Notes: a model not told the origin generated them from the sequence alone. A stretch of DNA of 64,000 bases from Durusdinium trenchii (GCA_963970005.1 CAXAMN010029050.1:57583-121582), one strand, 5' to 3'. Positions 54,873 to 63,954 are shown, counted from the stretch's first letter. A program made the numbers and translations.

Positions 54873-55727
54873 ATGGATCCTCCCCCTACGGGTCTTCTGG
54901 CTGGTTCTACGGCTCCACCACCACGAGAAGCTGTATTCAACCCTTACCGCCTACCCGTCAGTCCACCGCCTGGCAATATTCGTCCTCAGCCACACCGACA
55001 ACCTGAACTCCTATAACTTCACTGGATGGTTTGCCTTGTGGCCTGGACAGCTGAGGCACTCTGCGCCCACCCGATGATGTCTCAAGAAGTACCACCTGAC
55101 CAACACTTTGAGACCATTTCGGCACGGAACATTTACATTCAGACACGTCGTGCTGTCCACGAGTTCAACATTCTTCAACGTCGGATTGCGCGAGGAGTTT
55201 CTCTCCTCCAATATGTTGTCCCTTCTCCGGAAACAACTACCACCTTCGGTCTTTATCGCGTCAATCCCAATGGATTTATTCGTGCCTTGGGCACCCCAGA
55301 GGACAATTTCGCCCTGGGCACCGCCGCCGACGAAGCACTTCTCTCCCGACGACAGTCACATCGCATTTATGACTCCAATTCACCACCGGAATCACCTCCG
55401 ACTCCTGCCACTCCAGCTACACCGCCGCCCACCACCACACCTACACCTGCTCGCTCACGCTCTCGTACACCACCTCCCCATCCCGTACACCTACTACATG
55501 GTACCTCCACATCCACTTCTACCCCGTGGACAACATCTTCCCGCGGCTCTACTCCCTCCTCTCTCTCTTTGACGCTGGATCGCTCTCATCAACGTCCTCT
55601 TGATGGTCGCGGACTTTTACATGGTCATCTTTGGCAAGCGACTCGACACAGGACTCCTCCCCCAGCATCAACTCCGGCTCCTTCTGACGAGGTCCCATCG
55701 CACCCTCCTCCAGGACCTTCTTTGTAA
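54873..55727 (+). CDS. Giant-element ORF H: Pro-rich protein, one in-frame TAA
   Basis: ATG at 54873 begins a Pro-rich segment (MDPPPTGLLAGSTAPPP). A TAA at 55014-55016 interrupts it, and the same frame then runs to 55727. The second part has a helical region (FETISARNIYIQTRRAVHEFNILQRRIARGVSLLQYV), an acidic linker and a Pro/Thr-rich tail with ARSRSRTPPP. An ATG at about 55071 would allow independent translation. Similar overall plan (helices, linker, RS patch) to ORFs A-C but little sequence similarity. Confidence 0.45.
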
Positions 55728-55963
55728 ACTCTAAGCGGCTTGTTAGCAAGGTTTTTGATTCAGACACGCTCGCCAAAGCAAAACAATGCTCTCTCGGTTG
55801 CACCATCTTTCTCCCTTCCCTTGTTCTTTTTCCGGGTTTTCTTCCTACGGCCTTTTCTTATGTTACACTACACTTGACCTTGACCTCTACCGCCGCCACT
55901 TCTTCAGCTCTCGATTTTGTGTTTTGGCGTCCCATACGACTTCCTCGCCGATACCCTTGGATC

Positions 55964-57109
55964 ATGGCTCGTGGACGCTCCACCAGCAGCTCTCCTGAGG
56001 CCCACCGACATCGAGGAAAACGTGATCGTCGCACCTCCCGTCGTTCCCGCTCTCCACGCAGGAAATCTACGGGCCTTCTCGTTGAGACTCCTCCTTCGAC
56101 TTCGTCCTTTGTCCCCAAGGCATGGTCCCCGGATGACATTTACTTGGATCGGCAGCAGGAGTACAAACTGACTCTGCCTCGTCGAGTCGTCGCCACTGCT
56201 TGGAGTCGTGATCTTCATATTGACCACCAGCCCATAGAGGACGTACGTCTCATCGACGTCCTCAGTCGCTAACAGGAGAACTGGACTCTGAGGCTTGTCG
56301 CAAATGGCAGTGGCAGGTTGGTACAATACGAGGGATTCAGGAATCGTCAAGAGGCCTACCTCTGGTCTTCCCTGTCTCGGAAGATCTTCAAGAGCACTGA
56401 TGTCGACGTCGCCCGCATCATCGGTCACCTTCATCCTGCTTCACTCAAGGACGACTGGGATGAGAAACGTAAGGGCTTGGATCGCCTTGCTGAACCTGTC
56501 TTTGACCACCTACGAGATCAGATGCCCAAGAACACTACCGAGGCTCTTCAGGACAAAGTGGAACAACTGATCAAGGAGAACGAGAAGCTCAAGGCTGCCA
56601 CTGGCCGCCCTTCTTCACCCGCTCTCACCCACTCCGAACCTGAAACCCCTGCTGATCGAGAACGCTTGCGTATGGACAAATCCAAACCACTCATCACCCC
56701 TCCAGCTCCTCCTCGCTCGGGACGCAGTTTGGACTGTCACTTCAAGCCCGCTACACCTGAACCGGAGAAGGCTATTCCACCTCCTGCTGTCCCTTCTGAT
56801 CCACTTCATGCCTATATTGTCGGCGCCAATCGACCAGTATTGGAGGACAATGCGCCAGTCAAAGCTTCCAAGACTGAAATTGACAAGTGGATCAAAGCCA
56901 ATATCAAGGACAAGGCTCGCTTGACCAAGTTGGAAGACATGGCTAAAGAGATTGACTCCATCATCACCACCCTCAAGGCCGACAAGCTGGACCTTCCCAA
57001 TCTCTGCCGCCTTACCATTGCCTGGGGCTGGGACCCCAAGTTGGCTCAGAGCGCCGCCCAGAATGCTCTTATTCGCATGCTGGCCACGGCCAATGCCCTC
57101 GTCGCCTGA
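55964..57109 (+). CDS. Giant-element ORF I: RS-headed coiled-coil protein upstream of RT, one in-frame TAA
   Basis: ATG at 55964 starts MARGRSTSSSPEAHRHRGKR with RRTSRRSRSPRRKS. After a TAA at 56270-56272 the same frame continues with a globular part (RLVQYEGFRNRQEAYLWSSL), a coiled coil (TEALQDKVEQLIKENEKLKAAT), a Pro-rich linker, and a helical C-terminus (KTEIDKWIKANIKDKARLTKLEDM ... RMLATANALVA) ending in TGA at 57107-57109. A 33-base GT-AG stretch (56243-56275) would remove the TAA without changing frame. The second part lacks an early ATG. The position before RT and the composition resemble a gag-like protein; that role is inferred. Confidence 0.55.
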
Positions 57110-59914
57110 TGGTTTCTACAACACTACCCGACGGCCTTTGTTGACCACGACCTTTTCTCAAGATTGCTCCCTACTGGTCCTCTATTTGTTTCAGTTCGTC
57201 TCCTCCAACTTTGCCTACAGTTCTTCAGTCTGGTTGATGCACATTGTGAACTCACTTACTTGGAGCTTCGCCCTTTGGTCTTTTTGAAAGGTCAACTTTG
57301 CCGCCTTATTCTTTTTCGCACTCTTCCTGCAGGTGCCCGTCGCCAAAGTTTTCTCTCTTTGCTGCATCGCCTTCGACCTCGTCATCCACTCTATCTCCAG
57401 GACTACCTCCACCCCAACGTTGTTTACCTTCGATTCCACCCACACCGGCAAGCCTACTACATCGGCAGCAGCATCCTTTCCCTTTTTGATCGTGAGATGT
57501 CCCGGAAACGTGAACCTGCTTTACGCTATTGGAAGCGGACTCGCACATTCTTTCAACACGCTGTCATTCCTCTCCAACTCACCTCCGACACGTTGACCAC
57601 ACGCTCTACAGAAATATCCTTCCAACAGCAATATCGACCTCAACTCAACCATCCCTGGATCAATCCTCTCCTTCGACGACACGGTCTTCATGTACCTCAA
57701 TACAACATTCCTACGACTCGCCACGGCCCTATTGGCATGACACGTCTTCATCGACATCGACGCCGACTTGAACGTCATCGTGCGCAGGAGTGCATCTTGG
57801 ATCTACATCTTCTCAAAACCCTGGACGTTCTTCACCTCCTTCACCGATTGGGGAGTGATTCCAAAGAGAAGTTCTACACCTCTCGGGTCCTTCGCAGCCA
57901 CTCCGCCTCCCGGGAGATTCTCTACCTTCTCTGGTCCCAGCGTTTTCACATTGATGAACCCTGGCGCTCACGCGCCGCTGCACAACTCAAGCTGATTTTC
58001 CGCTTCCGCAACCTGATGATTCCGCCGACCCAAGCCACTCTTCGCCTTTTCCAATTATCTCACGGATTTCTACAACGTTGTCGTCAACATTTCCGTGGTT
58101 TTCTACGACTTCACTCCCACCTGTTTCCACCTCTACAAGTACCAGCATCACCCATCATCGAGGTCAAGTCTCACACATTGGAACACTACCTCTTCACCTT
58201 TCGCGCCTTTCTACGTCAGTGGACCCCATCTTCTTCACCCCAGTGCGGCTGTCACCGAATTCGCCAGGATTTCCCTCGACATCCTGATTCCTACCGCATC
58301 ATTGGTTTTGCCTCAGATCTCTTTCCTGGTTTGCTACTTTCGGAAGCCAATCTTCAAGACACCGTATGGCCTGACGAAAACCACTTTCTGAACCACTCCG
58401 TCACTCAGATGGACCGTTGGCTACATGCTTGGCACCTTCCTTCCCGCCTACACATCGAATGGCAGCATTTCTTTCGACAGGAATGGCGCCGTCATGCTGA
58501 ACGTCAAACCACTCACACCACTGGATGGTCCAATGCCGAAGTTCAAGCCTTTCGCCGCTTCACCAAAGGCTTCATCGTTGGACCTGGCGATCACTTTCCA
58601 CACACCGCTATCCTCTCCTGCCCTTGCCACTATCACCACCTCCTGCTCAAGACCTTCATGCCATCTCCTACCACATCCACCCCACTCTTCCAACCACTAC
58701 GACACGGCATCCAGCTGATCAGAACCCGACTACGGGATACATGGCCACCTCATCTGCTTCAACGCTACCGTTGGGGCCTACATTGGGATCGTCGTCTTCC
58801 TTCTGCCTATATTCTTCCCAAACACTCCCGAGACTGGAGCAAAGCACGACCAATAGTGTCTTACACGCAGACAGCCTGCGCCCCACTTAGCCAGACGGTC
58901 GCTTCCGCCATTTACTGCCTTCTCCAGATTGTCTTCCCGGAGTTGACCGCCCTTTCTGACGTTCTACCTCTTCTTAGACGCATCTGGAAGATTCTTCAGC
59001 AATATGACCCTACGGACGACCTGGTCCTCTTTCAACAGGACATCGCCGGGTTCTTCAACTTCGTCGCCCATCCTCGTATGGTTTCCACTGTTGAGTTCTT
59101 GATTTCACGCTACGCAGCTCTCCAAGGCCTGGACCTACAAGATGATCCTATTCTCAGCATAGCTCAGCACCAACAGGAACGTCTTCAACGGATCTTTCGT
59201 GGCCGCTGGCGCAAGACCTCTCGGTCCTACCATCCTATCCACCTTCGTGACCTACCAGACTTGGTTTTTCACTTACTTGAGTCTTCTTACTTTACCGTGG
59301 GACTGACAGTGTTTCGACAATGTCAAGGAGCCTCCATGGGTTCACCTTTGGCGCCAGCCTTATGCAGCGCCGTTGCACTTTTCCGGGAACACTGCTTTCT
59401 AAGCTCCTTCCCGAGCTCATCCTGGCGTTATGCCACGGGATTGGCACTACGGGCACGCTACGTTGACAATGTCTTCTTCCTCGGACCGGCCCACATGCTC
59501 CACACCGACTCCTTCCAGGCCATCGCTCAACCCTTCTTCTATGGCAGACCACTTGAGATGGAGTATGTCGCCGATGAGACACTGCTTGGTTTCGCTCTTT
59601 CCACCTCTCAACGCACTATTACCTTTCGCCAACCACCTCACCTTACATTGATCCGGAGCAATCGTACTGCGGGTTCTCCAGACATGGCTCTTGCCGGCTT
59701 CTTCACACGTGGCATCTTGATTTGCCGCTTGACTCGCCCTCGGGGCTTGATCCTTCCTCAACTCGTGGACTTGACCCAACAATACCTCGACAAAGACTTC
59801 ACCATGATTCAACTCCTACCCCTTCTTCATCAACTTTGCCATCGCTTTCATTTACCACGACGAGACCTTCACGCCCAACTTCGGTTTCTCAGTTTCTCTG
59901 GATGCAGCTTTTGA
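57110..59914 (+). CDS. Giant-element reverse transcriptase with N-terminal GIY-YIG endonuclease (Penelope-like)
   Basis: Over 930 codons open. GIY-YIG domain at about residues 86-150 counted from 57164: VVYLRFHPHRQAYYIGSS, then FDREMSRKR with the catalytic-type Arg, and EPALRYW with the Glu. A long central region includes Cys/His pairs (CGCHRIRQDFPRH, CPCHYHH). RT motifs: ILPKHSRDWSKARPIVSY (about 551-567), motif A LFQQDIAGFFNF (622-633), motif B CQGASMGSPLAPALC (720-734), motif C RYVDN (765-769; second Asp is Asn), then MEYVADETLLGF. It would nick DNA and copy element RNA. No ATG precedes the GIY-YIG domain. The frame is the same as ORF I across a single TGA, so expression may be by readthrough, or by splicing (for example GT at 57101 to AG at 57220, 120 bases, in frame). 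Confidence 0.8.
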   Translation, partial: WFLQHYPTAFVDHDLFSRLLPTGPLFVSVRLLQLCLQFFSLVDAHCELTYLELRPLVFLKGQLCRLILFRTLPAGARRQSFLSLLHRLRPRHPLYLQDYLHPNVVYLRFHPHRQAYYIGSSILSLFDREMSRKREPALRYWKRTRTFFQHAVIPLQLTSDTLTTRSTEISFQQQYRPQLNHPWINPLLRRHGLHVPQYNIPTTRHGPIGMTRLHRHRRRLERHRAQECILDLHLLKTLDVLHLLHRLGSDSKEKFYTSRVLRSHSASREILYLLWSQRFHIDEPWRSRAAAQLKLIFRFRNLMIPPTQATLRLFQLSHGFLQRCRQHFRGFLRLHSHLFPPLQVPASPIIEVKSHTLEHYLFTFRAFLRQWTPSSSPQCGCHRIRQDFPRHPDSYRIIGFASDLFPGLLLSEANLQDTVWPDENHFLNHSVTQMDRWLHAWHLPSRLHIEWQHFFRQEWRRHAERQTTHTTGWSNAEVQAFRRFTKGFIVGPGDHFPHTAILSCPCHYHHLLLKTFMPSPTTSTPLFQPLRHGIQLIRTRLRDTWPPHLLQRYRWGLHWDRRLPSAYILPKHSRDWSKARPIVSYTQTACAPLSQTVASAIYCLLQIVFPELTALSDVLPLLRRIWKILQQYDPTDDLVLFQQDIAGFFNFVAHPRMVSTVEFLISRYAALQGLDLQDDPILSIAQHQQERLQRIFRGRWRKTSRSYHPIHLRDLPDLVFHLLESSYFTVGLTVFRQCQGASMGSPLAPALCSAVALFREHCFLSSFPSSSWRYATGLALRARYVDNVFFLGPAHMLHTDSFQAIAQPFFYGRPLEMEYVADETLLGFALSTSQRTITFRQPPHLTLIRSNRTAGSPDMALAGFFTRGILICRLTRPRGLILPQLVDLTQQYLDKDFTMIQLLPLLHQLCHRFHLPRRDLHAQLRFLSFSGCSF

Positions 59915-60043
59915 GATCAATCTTCGCCTGAAAATATTCCTTGCGCCAACATTGTTGTCTAACATCAATGCTTTCACTGTCTTTTCCACCACACTTTCAT
60001 GTTTGTGCCATTTTTGTTCTTCTTCAATTCTGTTCTCTCTTAG

Positions 60044-61004
60044 CTTCTCGGCTCAAGCGTATGCTCCTCACCCTCCTCTTGATCCTGTACCTGGACTATG
60101 TCACAGTCGACCACCTCAGACCTTGTCTCTACTATCGCGACACAACTCAACATCGTCATCGTCGCACTTCGTTTACTGGATTGAGGAAGAGCAGAGAGCG
60201 AGGTCCCTGGACCCTGGTCCGCGAAGATCATCGTCCACCCCGCCTTTGGAAGGTCCGAGAGGAGATCCAGTCTCGTTGCGGCCACTGCGTCCCTTGGAGG
60301 ATGATCCGGATGCGAAGAACCAGGAAGAAAGGGCTTTGAGATCGGTGCTGGTGGAAATGATTCAGACTCCGGATTCCACCTCTCCTGCGGATATGACTCC
60401 CGGCTCTTGCCCTTCCAGACCACATGCTAGCCCGGCCTCACCGCTACTTCGTACAACCACGATACCTCCGATCAGCTGGGCACCTTGTGAACAACCGGGA
60501 CTCTCATTGCTTCGTCCGAAGACTCCAGCTGGGAAGCATACTCCCCCCACCCACCCCTCCCCCACTTTTGGCCCCCTGCCTTCTCCTTTCACCCCTCCTT
60601 CATCTCCAGTCCCTTCCCCCTCCATCCTTGTCGCCGAGGAGGCCGCTCCCTCTTCCCCTCCTCCACTTTCCTTTCCTCCTTCAGGCTCCTCCTCCCCTTC
60701 CCCTTCCCCATCCTGCTCCCTCGTCTCCTCTGCCCCTCACGGCCCCCTCCCCCCTCGGCCTCGCAAACGCCGCCCCCCTCCCTCTCCTTCTCCCTCTCCC
60801 TCTCCATCCCCTCGACACCACTCAGACACTTCTTGGGATGACGATTGGAGCACCAAAGACGATGACCTTCTTCTCAGCCTCAAATGCAACGAACGACTTC
60901 GACCCAGCTGGCGCTACATCACTACAAAAATGGAGCGCCCAGAGTCTCAGATCCGCGCTCGTTGGGCTGAACTTCTCGAACTACAACGACTGGCTACATC
61001 ATAA
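60044..61004 (+). CDS. Giant-element ORF J: Pro-rich protein with C-terminal Myb/SANT-like domain
   Basis: Open frame following a strong TTCTGTTCTCTCTTAG site (AG at 60042-60043). No early ATG in this frame; an ATG at 60061 opens a different frame that runs to 60339, so the start is unresolved. The middle is extremely Pro/Ser-rich with a PRPRKRRPPP basic patch. The C-terminal 50 residues (about 60828-60992) read DDDWSTKDDDLLLSLKCNE...SWRYITTKMERPESQIRARW, matching the W-x-x-x-D-D-x-x-L ... W-x-x-I ... R-x-x-x-Q-x-x-x-R-W pattern of Myb/SANT DNA-binding repeats. It may target insertion or regulate the element. Confidence 0.55.
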
Positions 61005-61187
61005 TCTTCACCTTGGACGTTTGCCTCAACCATTCGCGTTTTTCGGAAAATGGCCGCTGCTGCTTCTCTCTCTTCATTCCTCTTGAGTTTTGGTCTTGGT
61101 TTTTCCCTTTTGTTTTTTTCCCTTCACCTCAGCCTCTTGGCCCAAGTTTTAGTCTCACTGCTTTTACTCGCAATTTTCAAGCGACAG

Positions 61188-61510
61188 ATGTCCACACCAT
61201 CTACGACAGCTACCAAACGCTCGCGACCATCTATGGCCTCCTACCTTCGGGACTCAGACGAACCTATCCTCATCTCCACCACTTTCCCCAAGAAAGCTCG
61301 TCCGACAACACCGCCTACCTCATTGCGGACTACCTCTACTTCTCCTCGAGTACGAGTACATCTCCCGCGATCCACTCTCGAGCGAGTGATACTACCCTGA
61401 ATACCGACCGACCTTTGGTAGGATTACTTGTCAAGCTCAACGGTGAGGAGATACCTTTTCTGATTCCCCGGCCTACCCGTCCTTTTCGATTGCCTGAGGC
61501 TACACCTTAA
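61188..61510 (+). CDS. Giant-element ORF K: small unknown protein, two frames
   Basis: ATG at 61188 follows CAATTTTCAAGCGACAG. 70 codons (MSTPSTTATKRSRPSMASYL ... RSTLERVILP) end at 61400. A second frame then carries RPLVGLLVKLNGEEIPFLIPRP to 61510. A frame change or splice would join them. Basic N-terminus and no recognised domain. The hydrophobic frame upstream (61050-61187) is translated pyrimidine-rich leader. Confidence 0.35.
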
Positions 61511-61646
61511 TTCACTCCAATTCACTACTTCGACCCGTTGCTTCCTGAAAACAACGTTCCACCCGCTTTGGTTGATGAATCACATTGCATTTCACCTCGA
61601 CCACCACTTACCTCCATTTCTATGTTCATTTTTGCTTCTCCCGCAG

Positions 61647-62658
61647 CCTTTCGGTTCTACTTTGGTTCGCTCCTTACCTTGACTCGATCGGCGCTGTGGA
61701 ACTTCAACCAGAAGATGTTCGTGTCCCTTCAGGAGACTCCTCTCCGACACAAGCTCCTCTCGATGACACTCTCTCTCATCAGGAACATTTGGACCCTGCA
61801 CTCTTGTCGAGCATCCCTCGATCCGAGAATCAGTACAATGAGGATTTCACTGACTACGCTCGTCAAGTCCACAATTCAACTCATGGAGATTGGCCTGTCG
61901 CTGAACCATTCGAGGAATGGTCGTGTCGTCGATCCCACAATGAACGCTTTTGGTTCTATCGCGCTTGGTTCCACCACAAGACTCTTCCCTGGGATCACTA
62001 CGACATTGAATACTATAAATCTGCGACCGGTTATTTCATCGATGATCACCCTGCCTCTCACTGGCCTTCGACATTCTCAAGAGTGTGGGGCACCCTGGGA
62101 TGGCAACTTGTGCTTTCTGCTACCTCCAGCCTTCCTATTTGGGAACAATGCGAAACATATGAAGGCGCTCTTCGTGTTGAAGAGGAACGCATTGCTGCTG
62201 AAGAAGCACGCTTCGCTGCTACCCAACAACTCGAGGACAATCCTGTTCCCCGCAGAGGCCAGAAGCGACAGGCTATTGAAAACCTGGAACATCTCAACGT
62301 TCAGTACCAAGTTGAAGCTCTCTTGCGCAATTTTTCCCATCTTGACGTTTCCAAGGTCCCCATGCTCCAGGGCCTACCCGCCCCACAACAAGAACAGCTT
62401 ATCACTGGTGTCGTCCACACCCTCACTACATACCGCGATGAGCTTCATCAGACCTACCGACCAGACGATCCACCTGGCCATTTAAGTGCGTCCTCTTCGG
62501 CCCCTCCGGACCACTTTCCTCCCACTGACCTCATCAGAGATGGTACTGGACTTCCACTTCCTTTACCTGATTCAGGCTCTATGTCGCTGAACTCCACATC
62601 GACTGAATCTCAAAATACTTTAGAGCCTCCCTTTCCTTTGGATCGTCCTCGTGATTGA
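61647..62658 (+). CDS. Giant-element ORF L: acidic, Trp/Tyr-rich unknown protein
   Basis: About 335 codons open after a TTTTGCTTCTCCCGCAG site (AG at 61645-61646), with no ATG near the start. Contains an acidic N-terminal region, an aromatic block (SHNERFWFYRAWFHHKTLPWDHYDIEYY) and a Glu/Ala-rich helix (ALRVEEERIAAEEARFAATQQ), followed by a helical part and a Ser/Pro-rich acidic tail. No family recognised. The long overlapping frame at 61538-62485 is low in charged residues and is treated as a shadow. Start may be non-AUG or supplied by splicing. Confidence 0.45.
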
Positions 62659-62885
62659 CAACAGTTTGAGGCCTTCATCACTTCCTTTCACCCACGACCC
62701 ATTTCGCCTTGCCGTGAAAAGAACCTCACCTCTCTTTCTCGCGTGGAAGTTTATTTCGCTTATTTCGCTTTTTCCTTTCTCGGTTGATGCTCTTGCTGCA
62801 TTCTTAGCTGTTCTTTTTCCGCAGCCATTGGCTCCAAACCCTTCTTCTGCCTCGCGCGTTGTTACTTCTTTCCCTATCCTGCTTG

Positions 62886-63431
62886 ATGATCTCATCCCCG
62901 GGTCTTCGTGTCCCTGAACCTTTGACACACACGATTCCTACATCCCGTACTCCTTGGAGAGAAGTTCGTCAACCATTTGAAACATTAGACATGGTACCTG
63001 ACCTCTCTACCGTCCGCTTTGAATTGGACGTCAGCTTGCTCGTCTATCAACCCCTGAACTACATCACAGTGACCCTAGACAGGCAACAGCTTGACACCAA
63101 GGAATACACCGTGGACGATCTCAAAGATGTTATCTACTCCCGCCTAGGCCAACATCGCACGGCCTTCTGGATGGCCCTTCCTTCGTCTGGTGATTCACAA
63201 GTATGGGAAGTACCACACACTTACACCCTTGAAGAGCTCGTCCTTTACTTTATCAATTCACGACAGGTACGTCCACAGGGCCTCTCCACAGAATACCCTC
63301 GCGAATCCGTTCCTTTTCCCTACCGGCCTCTTCATACAGTCGCTCCCCGTCTTCATGATGATGCCATTGGTCAACTCCGACTCCCATTGACTGCCTATCA
63401 GACTTACCGTGAGATCCGTCAGTTCTCTTAG
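62886..63431 (+). CDS. Giant-element ORF M: unknown compact protein
   Basis: 181 codons from the first ATG after GTTCTTTTTCCGCAG (AG at 62823-62824). Mixed strand/helix composition without low complexity: STVRFELDVSLLVYQPLNYITVTLD, then YTVDDLKDVIYSRLGQHRTAFWM and YTLEELVLYFINSRQ. It resembles a small globular alpha/beta domain, possibly ubiquitin-like in outline, but I cannot name a family. Last gene before the 3' repeat. Confidence 0.5.
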   Translation: MISSPGLRVPEPLTHTIPTSRTPWREVRQPFETLDMVPDLSTVRFELDVSLLVYQPLNYITVTLDRQQLDTKEYTVDDLKDVIYSRLGQHRTAFWMALPSSGDSQVWEVPHTYTLEELVLYFINSRQVRPQGLSTEYPRESVPFPYRPLHTVAPRLHDDAIGQLRLPLTAYQTYREIRQFS

Positions 63432-63466
63432 TCTCACCTCACCTTCGGCGCGGAGCTTAAAATCTT

Positions 63467-63484
63467 GCCTCCCTTCGGGGAGGC
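63467..63484 (+). terminator. Terminal hairpin with UUCG loop abutting the 3' repeat
   Basis: GCCTCCC (63467-63473), TTCG, GGGAGGC (63478-63484): a perfect 7-bp stem with a very stable tetraloop. The 3' direct repeat starts at the next base. The small element has the same hairpin with a CTCG loop at 43806-43823, also directly abutting its repeat. A transcript-end, RT-priming or boundary signal is plausible; 'terminator' is only a placeholder class. Confidence 0.6.
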
Positions 63485-63902
63485 GTGTGTGTGTAACCCT
63501 TGGAGTCATAGGGATCATTTTGGATTTTAATTTGATTTATTGCAGGGGGTAGCGGCAGATCACTTGGGACCGCTACCAACGAAGACGCCCATTTGATCTG
63601 GTGAAATCAGAGTTGGCCACTCTGACGTACCTGCTTGAATTTTCAACGGAATGGCACGAGGCTAAGCCCAGAACCTCAAGACATGGTGTTGCATAGGGCT
63701 TTGGTTTTGATTTGCAGATGTGAGCGGACGACGTCATTCTGTCGGTCGATCGTTCGGTGGTTTATTCAGACTTTATGGCCTCGCTGAACTTGTTGGACCT
63801 CCTCTTCCTTTTCAGGCTTCCTTACCTGTACTCTTAGGAAATGGAACCCTAGGCCGGCGTGTGGCACCGCTGTCAAGTCAGTACGCATATCCATGAGTGT
63901 GT
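63485..63902 (+). repeat. Terminal direct repeat D (3') of the giant element
   Basis: 418 bases, almost identical to 48618-49037. Ends GAGTGTGT, after which flanking DNA begins with GCTTGGG. Contains structured-domain copy D. Confidence 0.9.
63542..63634 (+). ncRNA. Conserved structured domain, copy D
   Basis: Identical in sequence to copy C within the 3' repeat. See copies A, E and F for compensated variants. Confidence 0.75.
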
Positions 63903-63922
63903 GCTTGGGTGCTGGGGCCGTT

Positions 63923-63954
63923 GCAGGGCGCCGCCGCTGCAGGGCGCCGCCGCT
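63923..63954 (+). repeat. 16-bp GC-rich tandem duplication
   Basis: Two copies of GCAGGGCGCCGCCGCT in the right flank of the giant element. Host DNA; no function evident. Confidence 0.85.

Larger units (their letters stand above)
48618..63902 (+). mobile_element. Giant Penelope-like element, 15.3 kb, with long terminal direct repeats
   Basis: Bounded by direct repeats of 420 bases (48618-49037) and 418 bases (63485-63902) between which I see one substitution and a 2-base difference in a T run, so insertion was recent. All convincing coding sequence is on the plus strand. Its RT protein has an N-terminal GIY-YIG endonuclease and a Penelope-type motif B (QGASMGSPLAP), which I associate with the permuted-domain Penelope relatives of algae and protists. 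Unlike ordinary Penelope elements it carries about ten additional ORFs, with R/S-rich and Myb-like proteins. Internal leader hairpins and the terminal UUCG hairpin match the small element at 42854. Both ends are GT runs, so a target duplication cannot be separated from the repeat. Confidence 0.85.

Noticed and set aside
60424..61086. 220-codon ORF overlapping ORF J
   Set aside because: Almost entirely Leu/Pro/Ser, a frame-shifted reading of the Pro/Ser-rich tract; the Myb-like motif lies in the other frame.
61538..62485. 315-codon ORF overlapping ORF L
   Set aside because: Low in charged residues and rich in Leu/Ser/Thr from reading the pyrimidine-rich strand in the wrong frame; ORF L has the more protein-like composition.
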